Origin: Umbelopsis ramanniana AG
Lineage: Eukaryota; Mucoromycota; Umbelopsidomycetes; Umbelopsidales; Umbelopsidaceae
DNA: 64,000 nt
Reading direction: 5' to 3'
NCBI RefSeq assembly: GCF_025399195.1
Contig: NW_026252116.1
Location: 62,001 to 126,000 of the forward strand
Shown here in pieces: positions 35,492 through 47,675 of the stretch (its first letter is position 1; every line of letters starts with the position of its first letter). The notes beneath the pieces were generated by a model. The model searched no databases. It was not told where the DNA came from and saw nothing but the letters and a program-made list of their open reading frames with translations. Position numbers and translations under genes: made by a program.

Positions 35492-37727
35492 ATGCTACGA
35501 TTAGCTTTACGCACCCGGAACTTATGGGTGACCAGAGTGCCAATAGTACGTACACTCAATCGGTTGCCACTTCAGAAGCCGGTCTCTTCACATTACATTA
35601 GAAGATACACGCACACCTGGGGGAGTGAAAACATTCATTATGGTAAGAATGCACTGCCCCTGACAAGTGACTTCACCTTCAACATGTCTCTTATCTCACT
35701 ATCTTCCTGCAGGAAGCTTCCCCGAACGAACTCATAATTGTGGTGCACTGAATAGAAAGGAGACTGGAAAATCAGTCACCTTGTGTGGTTGGGTTCCCGC
35801 TGTAAGGTGTGTTAAGGGAAACAGGTTTGCGCTTGGGTACGGTGATGAGTTCTCAACCAATTGATATCCAGGTCTATATCCAATGACCTTTTGTTCATCC
35901 CACTACGAGATGCTTATGGAACCACGCAACTTGTGTTTCGCTCAGAAACATGCTCGAATGCCGAAGCAGCCAATACGCTCAGAAGCAAGATCAATTCACT
36001 AACCCCAGAGAGTGTAGTCTGCATTCAAGGCGTGGTAAGAGAACGGCCAGAAGGAATGAGAAACAAAGATTTAGCATCAGGAGACATTGAGGTAGAGTTA
36101 CAAGAGGTTATGTGTCTCAATACAGCCGCAACCAACTTGCCTTTTCTACCTGGTAAACAGAAATTGGTGAGTCAGTTTTGTTGTTGCCTATGGATTACAC
36201 ACAGCCGACTCATATCGAATTGACATTCTCAGCCAAAAGAAGAAGTCCGTATGAAACATAGATATCTTGATTTGCGAAGACCTGAATTACAGCAAAATAT
36301 ACGCCTTCGATCAAAAGTTGCAAGCATCATTCGCAATTACCTTACTGAAAATCAGTTTGTGGAGGTGGAAACTCCAGTCTTGTTCAAGTCTACTCCTGAA
36401 GGTGCACGTGAATATGTTGTCCCCACTCGAAATCATGGTCAATTTTACGCACTTCCACAGAGTCCACAGCAACATAAGCAAATGTTGATGGCAGCAGGAA
36501 TCGACCGATACTATCAGATTGCCCGATGCTTTCGAGATGAAGATTTGCGAGCAGACAGACAACCAGAGTTTACCCAAATCGACTTGGAGATGAGCTTCAT
36601 TAAAGCAAGCGATATACAGAATATTATAGAAGGCATGGTTACTGAAATTTGGAAGAATACCTTGAATATTCAATTGGACAAGTCAAGATTTCCTCATATG
36701 ACATACCAGCATGCGATGTCCAAGGTAGGATACACTGGAAACGATATTTGAGCTATCATGATAGTCACAGATGATAACAGACATTTAACAGTACGGATCC
36801 GATAAACCTGATGTTCGATTTGGAATGCATATTCATGACATTAGCAAACACCTTCCTAGTGCATCTGAAGACGGTGTCTTGGAGTGCATGGTGGTGAAGA
36901 AGGGAGCGAATCTCAAGACTGCCGAGATACGATCGGTTGCTCAAGAGTATGAAAGTCAGAATGGTGACTTGAGCAAACTCAACTCTGTCAAGATCAACGA
37001 AAACAATATCGGTTCGTGGCTGGAGAAGTGCAATCTATCAAAGCGATCGTCCGATGTAGCAACAGCGCAAAATTCTCTCAATAACGAACTTGAAATCGAA
37101 CAAGGTGATTTAGTGTACATACATAAGCGGTCCAAATATCTGTACGGTGGCAACACGCCGCTCGGAAAAGTACGGCTTCAGATGTCCAAACTTCTACAAG
37201 ACGCCAGCTTACTTCACATTGATCCATCCGACTACAAGTTCCTGTGGGTCGAAAGCTTCCCTCTATTTACACCAGATGAAGCTGGCCTGCGAACTTGGCA
37301 AGCAACACATCATCCATTTACAGCACCGTTTCCAGAAGACCTTGCACTCTTAGAGTCCGATCCATCCAAAGTTCGTGGTCAGCACTACGACCTGGTGTTA
37401 AATGGAATGGAAATTGGTGGCGGATCTATCAGAATTCACTATCCAGAAATGCAACGATTCATCTTTGACAAAGTACTTGAATTGCAACCACATGAATACC
37501 AGAGATTTGATCATCTATTAGAAGCTCTTGCTGGAGGCTGTCCTCCTCATGGCGGTATCGCACTCGGTTTTGATCGCCTTATGTCCATTATTTGCGGCAC
37601 CCCGTCCATTCGCGATGTTATTGCTTTTCCCAAAGCAGGTGGTGGTAAAGATCTCGTTGTCAACAGTCCTAGCGAGCTCACCACTACGCAATTAGCAGAG
37701 TATGGATTACAATTAACCAAAAAATAG
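35492..37727 (+). CDS. MSD1: Mitochondrial aspartyl-tRNA synthetase, bacterial type
   Basis: Charges mitochondrial tRNA-Asp. Five exons (35492-35642, 35713-35806, 35872-36166, 36233-36724, 36792-37727) give 655 residues. An Arg- and Leu-rich presequence ([20 protein letters not shown]) is followed by the OB-fold anticodon-binding domain ([36 protein letters not shown]). The class II catalytic core has motif 1 around [20 protein letters not shown], motif 2 [20 protein letters not shown] and motif 3 [19 protein letters not shown] bacterial-type insertion domain lies between motifs 2 and 3 ([20 protein letters not shown]). Length fits mitochondrial DARS2/MSD1 proteins. The exon 2/3 join (intron 35807-35871, GTGTGT to CCAG) is the only one keeping frame into [14 protein letters not shown]. 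Confidence 0.94.
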
Positions 37728-37814
37728 ATAGCGCAAGTGTATTATGGTTCAAGTTGGTGATGATATAGAAAATTACAGTTGGATGTGTATTGTACATTGA
37801 TAAATACATTATTA

Positions 37815-40800
37815 TTATTTTACATATCTATTGCTGACGTTTATCTCTAAAGAAGCTTGCAGTCCTTGACATGACTTGGCCAAAGTTTTTGCATTCGTAT
37901 ACACTTTCTCTAATCCAGCCTGGAAGCTTATTTTGAATGCGCGTGGTATCGTATCTCTCGTCCAATAGAAGCACTGTAGCAAAATCGTTCTTATGTCGAA
38001 TGGCACGGCCTAGTGTGGATGAGTTTAATTAAATTTTGCAAGTAGTAGCGTCACATCAGTCAACAACGCACCTATGGACTGATTGACAGCACGCATACAA
38101 AGGTTTTCGTAATACTCTTTTCCGGCATCTCCACTAGCACCTTGTGCATTCTTATATGCGGTCAGTTACCATGTTGAAAGCAAAGTTGAAGATCGATGAT
38201 AAAAACTTACTGCATGTTCTTTGACATATTTGATCTTTTCCACTAGCGCTGCAGACGCTAGATTGGCGAAAGGAAGGCCAACCATTATAACGGCTCTGTA
38301 GGGGGTACTAGTAAGTTTCATTTCGTGTGATCTAGGTACTGAAAATTTATGTCGCCAGCCTACCGTCCAAGCCGATCAGAAAAGTTAATTCCTTCTGACA
38401 TTTTACCGTTTACCACGCAAAAGAGTATCGCTCCACTTTCGCCTGTATCGATTTGAAGCGCATAATCTCTTAGCGTGGCATCCACCATATTTGCTGCGCG
38501 CGGTTCACGAAAAATCTGTTGCCCCGATTAGCAACTGTATAAGAGCCATTTTCGAGCTTTCCTAAATAATTTACCTTCTTCTTCTTGCTGATTCGATCTA
38601 GAATGTTTCCACTTTCGGCATGAGACCATCGCTGGTAGACCTGTTCCATGTAAGGGTAACTTGCGAAAAAGCAGACAACGCCGTCGGGAATGACATTGCA
38701 CAAATTAGCTATGATTTGTCCTGTTTGATCAATCTGAGTCATGGAAGAAAGAGTATGAAAATTAAAGCTTTTCTTCATCCTGAGGTCTTACAGTCAGTAT
38801 AATGAACATACCAGCTTTGTGTCACTTCTGTGCTCAAAGTTATATATCAGTTTCTGACCGGTGGGACCAGTGCCTACGGTTAGAACTTGCAAGTTTTCTT
38901 CGGGAATGATATGCCCGCAACTGAACTTGTGGATTCTGTCCTTTTCAACGTACGGAAACAAATGCGTCAAAAAATCCGACATCTACATTGGAACGATATA
39001 TCTGGTTAGTGCATTCCGTACAGTGAACCATCACCTTTCGCCATACTTACAGGCTCCATAGTACCACCAGCCAGCACTACACTCCGTGTCTCTTCGACAA
39101 TTGCTTTGAACTCATTTGCTGGATTGAGAAGCATGTATTGAATATATTCATCATCATTCTCACATGCAGCAATGATTCGGCCGTCTTTATCTGCATTTGT
39201 AAGGGCCATCAGTAACGCTTCGATCTGGTTTAATATAGGGATAGAAGACACCGATGGATCATTCTCAGCTTCGTGCTCCGGGTTGTTAAGCTTATCCTGC
39301 GCGTCCTTCTTCTTCTTCATATCCAAAAACCCATTGAGTTTACGAGCCAGCTTGCTCTCTTTAAGGTATTTTTCGATTTTGAACATATTCAAATGATCAA
39401 TGCCTAGTTCGTGAACAAACTCATTGATATTTAGAATTTTTTCTTTGCTTTTGTTGCTAGTCTTGCCATGCTGAATGGTGCTTTCCATGAATTTTATCAT
39501 TGATTTGACAATCATGATGATTTGTTTAATATATACAATATTTTTGCCCAAGAGCCTTGCTTTGTATCGTTGCAAATACTGGGAAAGTTGTGACAGTGCT
39601 GTTCTCATTTGCTTCGAATGGATGGTTATTGTATGAATCGAATTGATGGTATCTATGAGATTGTGTGCTTCATCTATAATGACAATGTTGTTTTTGAGTG
39701 AAATGCCGAGAGATTCTCGTGTGGTCTTGTGTAAAAGGTGCTGATATGGAAGAGTAACGAGCTAATAATTTGCATGTCAATAACCATCTGATGTACAGTT
39801 ACTTTATACTACATGCTGTCTTACCTGAGCAGGCTTGATAGTCTTTCTCGTACCGTAGTAGGGACATGTGTTCAAGCTCTTGCCAACATCGACTAGCTCT
39901 TCAATATCTCTTACTTTAGCCAAAGCATGATCTCTGAAATCAAGTAGTCGGCCTTTCTCTGAAACAGTAGGCAAGCATTCGCAACGCTTGCCAGAACCTG
40001 TTAAATTTTGATTAGCACAAACGCAGCCATAACAATTACGACTTGACTCAGAATTTGCCAGGCTACTTACTCTTTTTTTGTAGCTCAAGGCACTGTTCAT
40101 TAATGCGATGAACACTATTCAATTTTTGGACATCTTTGTTGATGCACAGGTTTTTGCGGGAGCTCAAACCAACAGAGTGCAAACTATCCGCGTAATTTGT
40201 CTTTTGGACTTCTCGTATGAATTGAGACAGCTGAGAATGTGTACGAGAAGTGAAGAAGATCTAAAAATCAATGCGTTTTAGATATGTCGAATCTGATGTA
40301 TTCATGGTGTTCTATATAATACCTTCAGTTCATCAACTTCATCGTTGTCTTCTTGCATTGTGTCTACTTTTTCACTAGTTGAGCTAGAAGTCAAGGTATT
40401 TTGAGTGTCTAATCTGTGTCCGATGAATCAGAATTAGCGATATGTTCATCAAATATCTTCATGTTCCTAAAATGTACCTTCTCAGTAATTCTTGTACATC
40501 TGCAGACAAGTTGGATTGACTTTCGCTTTTCGCTGACGATGGCTTTTTTCGGCCATCCGCGTTACTGGTATCATCGCTATCATATTCATCAAGTAGAAAT
40601 TCTGAATCCTCCGAGTCGTTTGGGTTCCCTTGTTCTTGAGCTGTTTTCTGAAAGCTATTGCATTAGACAAGGCAAGATGCCATGATCAACATCGTTAGTG
40701 TCCTCACCGTCTTTTTCACATGCTGCCTGGCTATCCATGCGGATTTGTTACGACGTTCCGACTGTTCTCTTTTCCGCGCTCTGTCTATGCGTTCTTGAAG

Positions 40801-41183
40801 TTCCTGCCTTCGAAGCTGGCGTTCAGACTGCTGCGTCTTCTGTTCGTGTTGCACAGTGTACTCCTTCAGCCAGTCAGGTTCATCGGCCGCAGCTTCCTTT
40901 CTTTCGGCCGTTGTGATTTGAGCTGATACCCGTTCTTGGTCGTAAAGCCATCGTAGAGATCCACAAAGTAAGCTCAAGGACTTTCCCTAAGTTACAGTAA
41001 TGAACACTCCTGATCAGTTTCCAAACGTGCGGTAAAGCATTTATATTTATACTGTCATACCGTTCCTGTTGGAGATTCGAAAATTCCGATTTTTCCCTGA
41101 TCTAGTACATTGTACAGTTCTTTCATGAAGTCTTCCTGGATACCATATGGTTTGAATGGAAAACCAAAGTCTTGAGCAGACAT
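37815..41183 (-). CDS. CHL1: CHL1/DDX11-type Fe-S DNA helicase
   Basis: Superfamily 2 XPD-like helicase needed for sister chromatid cohesion and replication-linked repair in the nucleus. Multi-exon gene starting [20 protein letters not shown] at 41183. Motif I is FESPTGTGKSLS, with a charged linker before motif Ia ([16 protein letters not shown]). The Fe-S cluster cysteines lie in NLCINKD, NEQCLEL, KRCECLP and NTCPYYG. DEAH box: [16 protein letters not shown]-terminal motifs: [45 protein letters not shown] and [17 protein letters not shown]. The gene is full length, with all expected motifs. It is convergent with the AspRS gene, with only about 90 bases between stop codons. The paralogous RAD3, FANCJ and RTEL1 are less likely given the N-terminus and linker. 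Confidence 0.95.
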
Positions 41184-41351
41184 CGCTGTCTCGAAAGTAG
41201 GCAATCTGACAATGAGCTATGGTTGCCGCCCAGTGGAAATTTGACGAATTTTACCAGCCACAAATCGCCACTATTACAATGGCCGCACTAGCTTGTCATT
41301 CAATTGTGCTTAATACACATTAATAATGATACTTTATTATTTAGGCTGTAA

Positions 41352-41843
41352 CTATAGAGTGTTTGGATGTATGAAATGAATTATGACACTAATGACTACA
41401 ATAACGGCAAATAGGCACACCCACATAGTAACCTTGTGCCGATACCAGGGCATTTGGTACCTAGGTCTGCTTTCAATGGCTGCTGTACGATCAATATATT
41501 GTTCGTAGAACCCACCACTTGGAACAGATGGTGTAGAGCCGGCTTCAAATATCCTGGGCGGGCGTTGTGGGTTGGCATTTTCTGTCTCGGCGTATACTGG
41601 AGGTTTAGACAATACTGTAGCGGTGGTATATTCTGGAGGGGCAATATCAGGAAGGTCTATAGTGACGACCGAATGGCGACGTCGCCCGCGACGTTGCTCT
41701 TGTTCTTGACAAGGTGCCGGGATTTGAGGAGTTGTGCTTAGGTCAATGTTGGCATTATCTTCATGCATGGGTTCAAATGAATCGTGGGAGGCTAGGAAAG
41801 GAAAGTCTGGAAGCGCTGCCTCTAAAAAAATTTTGAATCCCAT
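41352..41843 (-). CDS. Tail-anchored membrane protein with two PPxY motifs
   Basis: Single exon, 163 residues, ATG at 41843. Residues 1-135 are soluble and look disordered, with a basic patch (RRGRRRH near 51-57) and the motifs PPEY (69-72) and PPVY (81-84). A single hydrophobic segment, MWVCLFAVIVVISVIIHFI (about 140-158), is followed by only five residues (HPNTL). This topology predicts C-terminal tail anchoring. PPxY motifs are the ligands of WW domains in Nedd4/Rsp5 ubiquitin ligases, and membrane Rsp5 adaptors share this general plan. I do not recognise a named family, so the adaptor role is inference. It lies 169 bases upstream of the CHL1 start, on the same strand. Confidence 0.68.
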   Translation of the reverse strand: MGFKIFLEAALPDFPFLASHDSFEPMHEDNANIDLSTTPQIPAPCQEQEQRRGRRRHSVVTIDLPDIAPPEYTTATVLSKPPVYAETENANPQRPPRIFEAGSTPSVPSGGFYEQYIDRTAAIESRPRYQMPWYRHKVTMWVCLFAVIVVISVIIHFIHPNTL

Positions 41844-42858
41844 CGTTCACCACAGTGCTTGGCAGTAATTGGCTGAGCGTTCCCCGCTGCCGGCATCTGA
41901 ATCCATCAGGGAAGCGAAGATGCAGTCGTGACATAATAGGAAGCTTACAATTGGACGTCTCATACTTATATAACTACTATTGCAAAGACGAATAGTGGCA
42001 CAAAAAGAAAAGAAATGCCATATCAAATCTCTACTGAATGGAGTAACAATATCTGGTAATACTCTTACAAAGCGCACAGAAGTTGGTCTTATTATAATGA
42101 TCAAATAGGCAGACAAGTCTCATGGAATGTCGGTGCTTTATTGCCCAAGGCGAGTAGTAGCATTCCAAATTAAACACTGTTACGCATATTAAGGTGTTAC
42201 GAGGAAAAGTCATACTGTGTTTCGTCGACGTTTACCCGCCAAAAAAAATTATATTACAGTGTGGTCCCATCAAACGGGTTCTACATGTCACAATAATCAC
42301 CCATGAGCTTGCTCGTGTACTTTACTCGTGTGTGCTTAAAAGCAGCCAAAACTCTGCTATCTATCTACTTGCGAAGCAACTCTTCTTTCTTATGAAAGAT
42401 ACGTCGGCTTTAGTTTCATAGCATTATATTTTATATATCCTACATTGCAATAGATCGCCACAAACAGTTGCAGTCCATTTACAGAAGGTGTAGATCCCCT
42501 TAAACTCATCAAGACAATACAGTCAAATAGCGCTTTACTCTGTGATACAGAATGGCTTCACTCGTGTGGCTGGTTGACAGATGCAACATTTCTAAAAAAA
42601 AAAATTAGTGTATTGTAAGGCCAACACTAGATTTCACAAAGAAGTCCTCAAGTTCTTCAAAGGATGTATGGTCCTAGAAGTTTATATATGCAACGATGAC
42701 TGATAAAACACAGCCATCAGAGTTACTTTGAGTTGTTAAAACAAAGCCACAACAGACATCTCAATATGTCAAAGCCCCGCCCCCCGTCATATTGGTATAA
42801 ATAGCGTTGCACTTCCGCTTGAACTTATTTTGTTTCTATCGTTGAATCTATTGCAAAG
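41844..42858. promoter_or_regulatory. Divergent spacer with a TATA box before the Rab gene
   Basis: About 1 kb. TATAAATA at 42796-42803 lies 55 bases before the Rab11 ATG, which implies a short 5' leader. The rest holds no coding sequence I can support. Confidence 0.55.
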
Positions 42859-43915
42859 ATGATGGCAGACGATGAGTACGACTATTTGTTCAAGCTCGTC
42901 CTGATTGGAGATTCAGGAGTAGGAAAGTCCAACCTTCTCTCTCGTTTTACGGTAGGTCTTCAATACCCTCTGACGCACTTTTTGAAGAAATACTCATCCC
43001 GACGAGAATCCTCCACACAGAGCAATGAGTTCAATTTGGAATCAAAAAGTACCATTGGTGTAGAATTCGCCACGAAGAACATTGTGATTGGTAAGTTTTC
43101 CCTGATTCATACGGACGGAATATCCCATTTCTAACTCATCTCGACGCTGCAGATGGCCACACCATCAAATGTCAGGTAAACCTGAGCTCATATTAGCTAG
43201 CCACTATTTTGTGGTTCCGGGAACGCTTGAGATATTGAAAGCATGTATTATATTTTGATAGATTTGGGATACCAGCGGACAAGAGCGTTATAGAGCTATC
43301 ACCGGAGCGTAAGTGTGAAATTTGAACATAGCTACTGGAAACCCCTGTCTAACCCGGAGATTTTACAGATATTATCGTGGAGCTGTTGGAGCACTGTTGG
43401 TCTATGGTATGTAGGTGGCTGTGGCACCTTGCGCCAGCCTGGATCAGGGTCTACAGTGCTAGATCTGTCTTGGCGTAGAATCTGACCCCGAATTTTTTCT
43501 TTCTTCACTAGATATCACCCGCCCATCTTCCTTCCAGAACATTGATCACTGGCTAAAGGAACTCAAGGATCACGCAGACGAAAACATCGTGATGATGTTG
43601 GTTGGTAACAAATCAGATTTGGCGGAATCTTCAAGAGGTGTACCTACAAACGATGGTGGAGCGTTCGCAGAGGATAACAAGATGTTGTTCTTCGAAACCT
43701 CCGCTTTGGATGCTACCAATGTTGATGCTGCGTTCCAAACTGTATTCAGCAAGATTTATGAAATAGTACCAAAGAAGATCGCCAATCAAGCCGATGGCGT
43801 GGGTTCCACCGCACCTGGTCAAAACACTATCAAGCTGAAGCCACCGACTCGCATGCACGATGAACACGGTGAAAAGTCGGACGCGGAAGGCAAAAGTGGT
43901 GGTGGGTGCTGTTAG
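42859..43915 (+). CDS. Rab11/Ypt31-like small GTPase
   Basis: GTPase of recycling endosomes and late Golgi exit, feeding secretory vesicles to the growing tip. Six exons (42859-42951, 43021-43090, 43153-43175, 43262-43308, 43369-43406, 43512-43915) give 224 residues. G1: GDSGVGKS (17-24). Effector region: [13 protein letters not shown]3: WDTSGQER (64-71). Rab[15 protein letters not shown], typical of Rab11. [20 protein letters not shown] is also Rab11-like. G4: NKSD. G5: ETSAL, followed by the Rab11 [11 protein letters not shown] block. The C-terminus GGGCC allows double geranylgeranylation. One odd residue: Ser67 replaces the nearly invariant Ala of DTAGQ. Codon AGC differs from an Ala codon at two bases, so a single sequencing error does not explain it. 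Confidence 0.94.
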
Positions 43916-44058
43916 AAACCGGAAGGCAGTTTTTTCAATGCGATCATTAAGAAATTTGTCAACCTTGTATCTATCTGTTTTGTTTCATTTCCCAACCTTT
44001 CATTATTTTATACCTTTTTTTTTTTTATCCATTATTGGTACTTAACCCCCATTTACGA

Positions 44059-44968
44059 ATGTTCCGCACTGGCTTATCATCCTTTGCGACTAAACGTTAC
44101 TTGAATACAAATGCAAAACCTACACAACTGCAAGAATACGTTGAATCCATGTCTTCCAATGGCGCAACATTCCCAAAAAGCATATTAGAAAGTCTGCAAG
44201 CTGAAACAAGGCAACGTTTTCGAGATGCTCATAAAATGATCCCTTTGCATCAAGCCGAATTCCTGTACAGTTTCACTCGATTGATGCGACCAGAAAATGT
44301 GCTCGAGATTGGCACATTCACAGGAATGTCCACAATTAGCATAGCGGCAGGTACTCACGGCAGGATAATCACAATTGAACGCGATTCAGGGGCGCTTAGT
44401 ATAGCGAAATCGTGGCTTGAAAGAGCGGATATGGCCAACAGAATAACCTTTGAGGAGGGTATAGCACTAGACATGTCAGTTATGCACTTACTGTTGACAT
44501 CATGATGGAACCGCTTTGCTCACTTACGATGCCTCTATATGTTTAATTCAGCGTAAAGAAGATTCCAACAGGACATTCAGCGACAAAGTTCGATATGGTG
44601 TTTATAGATGCAGATAAGGGAAACTATATCAATTACTTCAACCAGATAATGAGCCGAAGTTTACTATCGGACCGGGGGGTTATCTTAGTGGATAATGGTA
44701 CTGCTATTTATTGAGCAAAAAGGTGATCTATCCAATATGAACTAATGCTTGTTTGATAGTATTATTTAGAGGACTTGTGCCACAAGCAATGGACAGTGAA
44801 ATCGATCCTCAAAACAAGGGGCTAATGCGAACAGCACGACAGCTACACGCGTTCAACCAGCATATAAAAGATGATCCTCGAGTGGAGCAGATAATTTTAC
44901 CTCTCTACGATGGCCTGTCCATCATCCAAAAGAAAGCAAAGTTGGCGTGTTTTCCGCCAAAATTGTGA
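44059..44968 (+). CDS. O-methyltransferase of the caffeoyl-CoA/COMT-like family
   Basis: Three exons (44059-44474, 44552-44697, 44760-44968) give 256 residues. The Rossmann core shows VLEIGTFTGMSTISIA (motif I), IITIERDSG, FDMVFIDADKGNYINYF (metal-binding Asp region) and GVILVDNVLFRGLV. The C-terminal LYDGLSIIQKKA fits the family's D-G-hxhxxKK ending. Members methylate catechol-like hydroxyls using SAM and a divalent cation. The N-terminus MFRTGLSSFATKRYLNTNAK is basic and may direct it to mitochondria. The substrate is unknown. It follows the Rab gene on the same strand, with only about 140 bases between stop and start. Confidence 0.9.
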
Positions 44969-45096
44969 ATCTTCATCTTGTGATCATTATTCAAAGAGGC
45001 AGACAAAGCAAATGAAAATAAAGGTATTTACTGTACAATGGAAGATGGCAGCCACATTGACCAGCTGACATAGATAGAGAATCAATTACGGCAAAA

Positions 45097-46161
45097 TCAT
45101 TCTAAGGAGTCTACCAGTTCCAGCATCTTTGCAGAAATTTGTGAAATCGATTGTGCGGTTGCTGTGTTGGTAATTGTAAGTGATGCTTCCTCCATGGCTA
45201 CATCATCATCTGCTTCCAGCTCCTCTGATAACGAGGTCAATTTGACTTCATCTTTCAGCATCTTCAACTTAGATCTGACCTCATCCCGACGCCTGTAGCA
45301 AGTTCATACGCCATGAGAACCATAACACCTAAATCATCAGACAAAATTTAAAACTTACTTCTTGAGTTCTTCGGTTGCCTGTACTTTCTTCTTCAACTGA
45401 GTCTCTAACATGAGTCGTAGTGTTTCTCGTGCCTAGTAATGGTGGCGTAAGAGAATGGCTTGGGTATATTATAATGAGAGGGAATCCTCTCTGTTTCTTC
45501 GGAACTTACTTGATGTGGTCGATATTCATTCAGTATGTGATGGATGTTAATTAAAATGTTACTGATGTCGGTTATTCGCGGGGCAAACTGTTGGCAATAT
45601 GTATTTAATCTCTCTTGTGAATCCCACTAATCAATCGGTATCAACCTTTCAAAGAAATGGGCCATACTTTATCAGGTTCTCTGACCAATATGTCTAATAA
45701 AATCAGGAATTGTGACATTAAGGATCGCAGTAGCTTCTTCAGTTCGAATACACGGTCTGACAGAGTAAATGTGTTAGATATAAAAAGTGCCTATGTACCC
45801 AAGCAGCATAATCCTTACCAATCTTTCCGGTCGGATACAACTGCGTAACGTTCCTTTCTTCAAGGGTTGGTAATCTATCTTCGGTCTAACAGACATACTA
45901 TGAGTGAACACTGAACGCGGGAGAGCAGTTACAAATCTTTGAAATGCCACTGACCTGCCAATGTTGATCAAAGACAACGTATGATCCTTCAATGGGCGGT
46001 GGTGGTTCCAACAGTTCTGGAGGGAATTCTAGTCGAACATCAGCTGGATCGACCTTTTTTTGTTTCAATAATCTCGCTTTTTCCAGGTTGTCATCGGTAT
46101 ACCGCGTGAAGAATGACGAAGGCTCTGGCCATGCACTGCCTGATTTTTTCTGCTCAGTCAT
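45097..46161 (-). CDS. MED7: Mediator complex subunit 7
   Basis: Middle-module subunit of Mediator, linking activators to RNA polymerase II in the nucleus. The N-terminal exon reads SAWPEPSSFFTRYTDDNLEK, then RLEFPPELLEPPPPIEGSYV, the well-known MED7 opening. Later exons give LPTLEERNVTQLYP, LKKLLRSLMSQFLILLDILV, then INIHHILNEYRPHQARETL and a coiled-coil C-terminus. Order and size (a little over 200 residues) match the family. The stop is at 45097-45099. The gene is convergent with the O-methyltransferase gene. Confidence 0.93.
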
Positions 46162-46750
46162 GGAAACAAGCGCTGTTGTATATTATTATGTTCTTTGTTA
46201 AGGATAGTAGTAGTGGACCTGTACGCACTAGTGATTTGGCAATGACAAGTCAAGAGAAAGTTGGCGACGGATAGCATCAACTTTTGGCGGTGTTCCATTT
46301 ATGCCTCGTTTTTCCCTGTTTTTTACTCAAGCAGCCTGCCCTGCCAAAAAAAACGAATACCTCTTTTCTTTTGGCTGGTACAATATCTCATAATACTTGG
46401 AAAGTCTGCCAAAGCATTGGACAGCATAGATGATTTCTTACATCGCATCACAGAATGAATTTTATTACCGCTGTCAATTAAATTGCATCGTTAAGCAAAA
46501 AATGTTCCTGTTGTCCGTGAAGAAGCTATCAGTCATATGAGTTTTATTACTATACCTTATCTATCAGATATTATCTACTCTTTGGATCGTTTTCATTCTG
46601 GTCAGTCCTGAACGACGATGCACTGATCGTAAATTTTTCCCTGTATTAAATTAAAAAAAAAAAAAAGGACAGACAAAACGCGAGAGAAAGGGAAATTGGG
46701 AGTTGATGTCAGTCTTCTGTTACTACTGAAGACTATTCGACATACTTACC
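46162..46750. other. Divergent spacer
   Basis: About 590 bases between the MED7 start and the F-box-like gene, with an A-run at about 46650. Presumed promoters; no further feature seen. Confidence 0.5.
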
Positions 46751-47332
46751 ATGTCCTATGTGGCAGAACAAGCAGGAACCAAGTTGCCAATCGAAATACT
46801 TTTGATAATCATAACTTATCTACCAAGTGCCAAATACTTTTTTAAATGCACATGTCTTTCCCATACCATTAATTCACATCTGAAATCATCAGCAACTCGA
46901 CAACAATGGCTTCTTAATTTACCTCCGTCTCCTTCTGTTCTGTTTATCGCCAACAAGATGAAGATTAGTCTACCATTCGAACATGCTCGATCTGCTATGG
47001 AACATGGCGTTGACAAATCCCACATGAAAAGCATCCTTGCACTATCAGAGCATTACCTGAACAACGCCATTCCACCATTTTTGTCTAATATATATTTGTC
47101 GAGACAACTTTCGCCAGATGAAATCTCAGTACTTGAAGAGGTTTACCTGCAATATTTTGTTTTTCGCGAGGCAACAAAAAGACAAGAGGACTCCAAAACC
47201 AAATGGATAGAATGCACGTTTGGTAAAACTGATATCGATGACCATAATATTTCTGCTTGGGTCAACCATGCATTTGAACTTTCAGTTAGTGATTTCTATA
47301 CCACTATAGCCAAAAGAATAGCCAGTAATTGA
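46751..47332 (+). CDS. F-box-like protein
   Basis: Single exon, 193 residues. Residues 11-43 (KLPIEILLIIITYLPSAKYF onward) follow the F-box pattern LPxEIhhxIhxYL, with a later LSHTINSHL helix. The remainder is helical, without LRR, WD or Kelch repeats, so the substrate-binding part is unrecognised. If a true F-box, it would bind Skp1 in an SCF ubiquitin ligase. The start has a clean ATG with ACC before it. Confidence 0.65.
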   Translation: MSYVAEQAGTKLPIEILLIIITYLPSAKYFFKCTCLSHTINSHLKSSATRQQWLLNLPPSPSVLFIANKMKISLPFEHARSAMEHGVDKSHMKSILALSEHYLNNAIPPFLSNIYLSRQLSPDEISVLEEVYLQYFVFREATKRQEDSKTKWIECTFGKTDIDDHNISAWVNHAFELSVSDFYTTIAKRIASN

Positions 47333-47675
47333 TAAAAGTAGCCTATCGTAGTACCATATTGCCCACCATCAAAAGTAATTTTGACCTACTATCAGCCGAG
47401 TAATGACACGTTGTGTATCTATAGCAATCATTTTCACATAAACCTTACCAGTTCCTCAGTTCATAATATCAACAACCTGCAAAATATCTACACGTTCAAT
47501 GGCAAAACAGCATTACGTACAATTTTTAAGGGCAATGCTCCGAAACATGAAATCTTGGTGAAGTCATATGACCAAAAATTTTGGTTGGTCTGAAAGCTGG
47601 CAATTAACATCCCCGAGGCTGTGACCTTATTCCCCTTGTTGGCTCTTCGTATGTTAACGCGACCGATTTGTAACA
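47333..47675. other. Intergenic spacer
   Basis: About 340 bases between same-strand genes. I see no feature beyond a presumed promoter. Confidence 0.45.
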
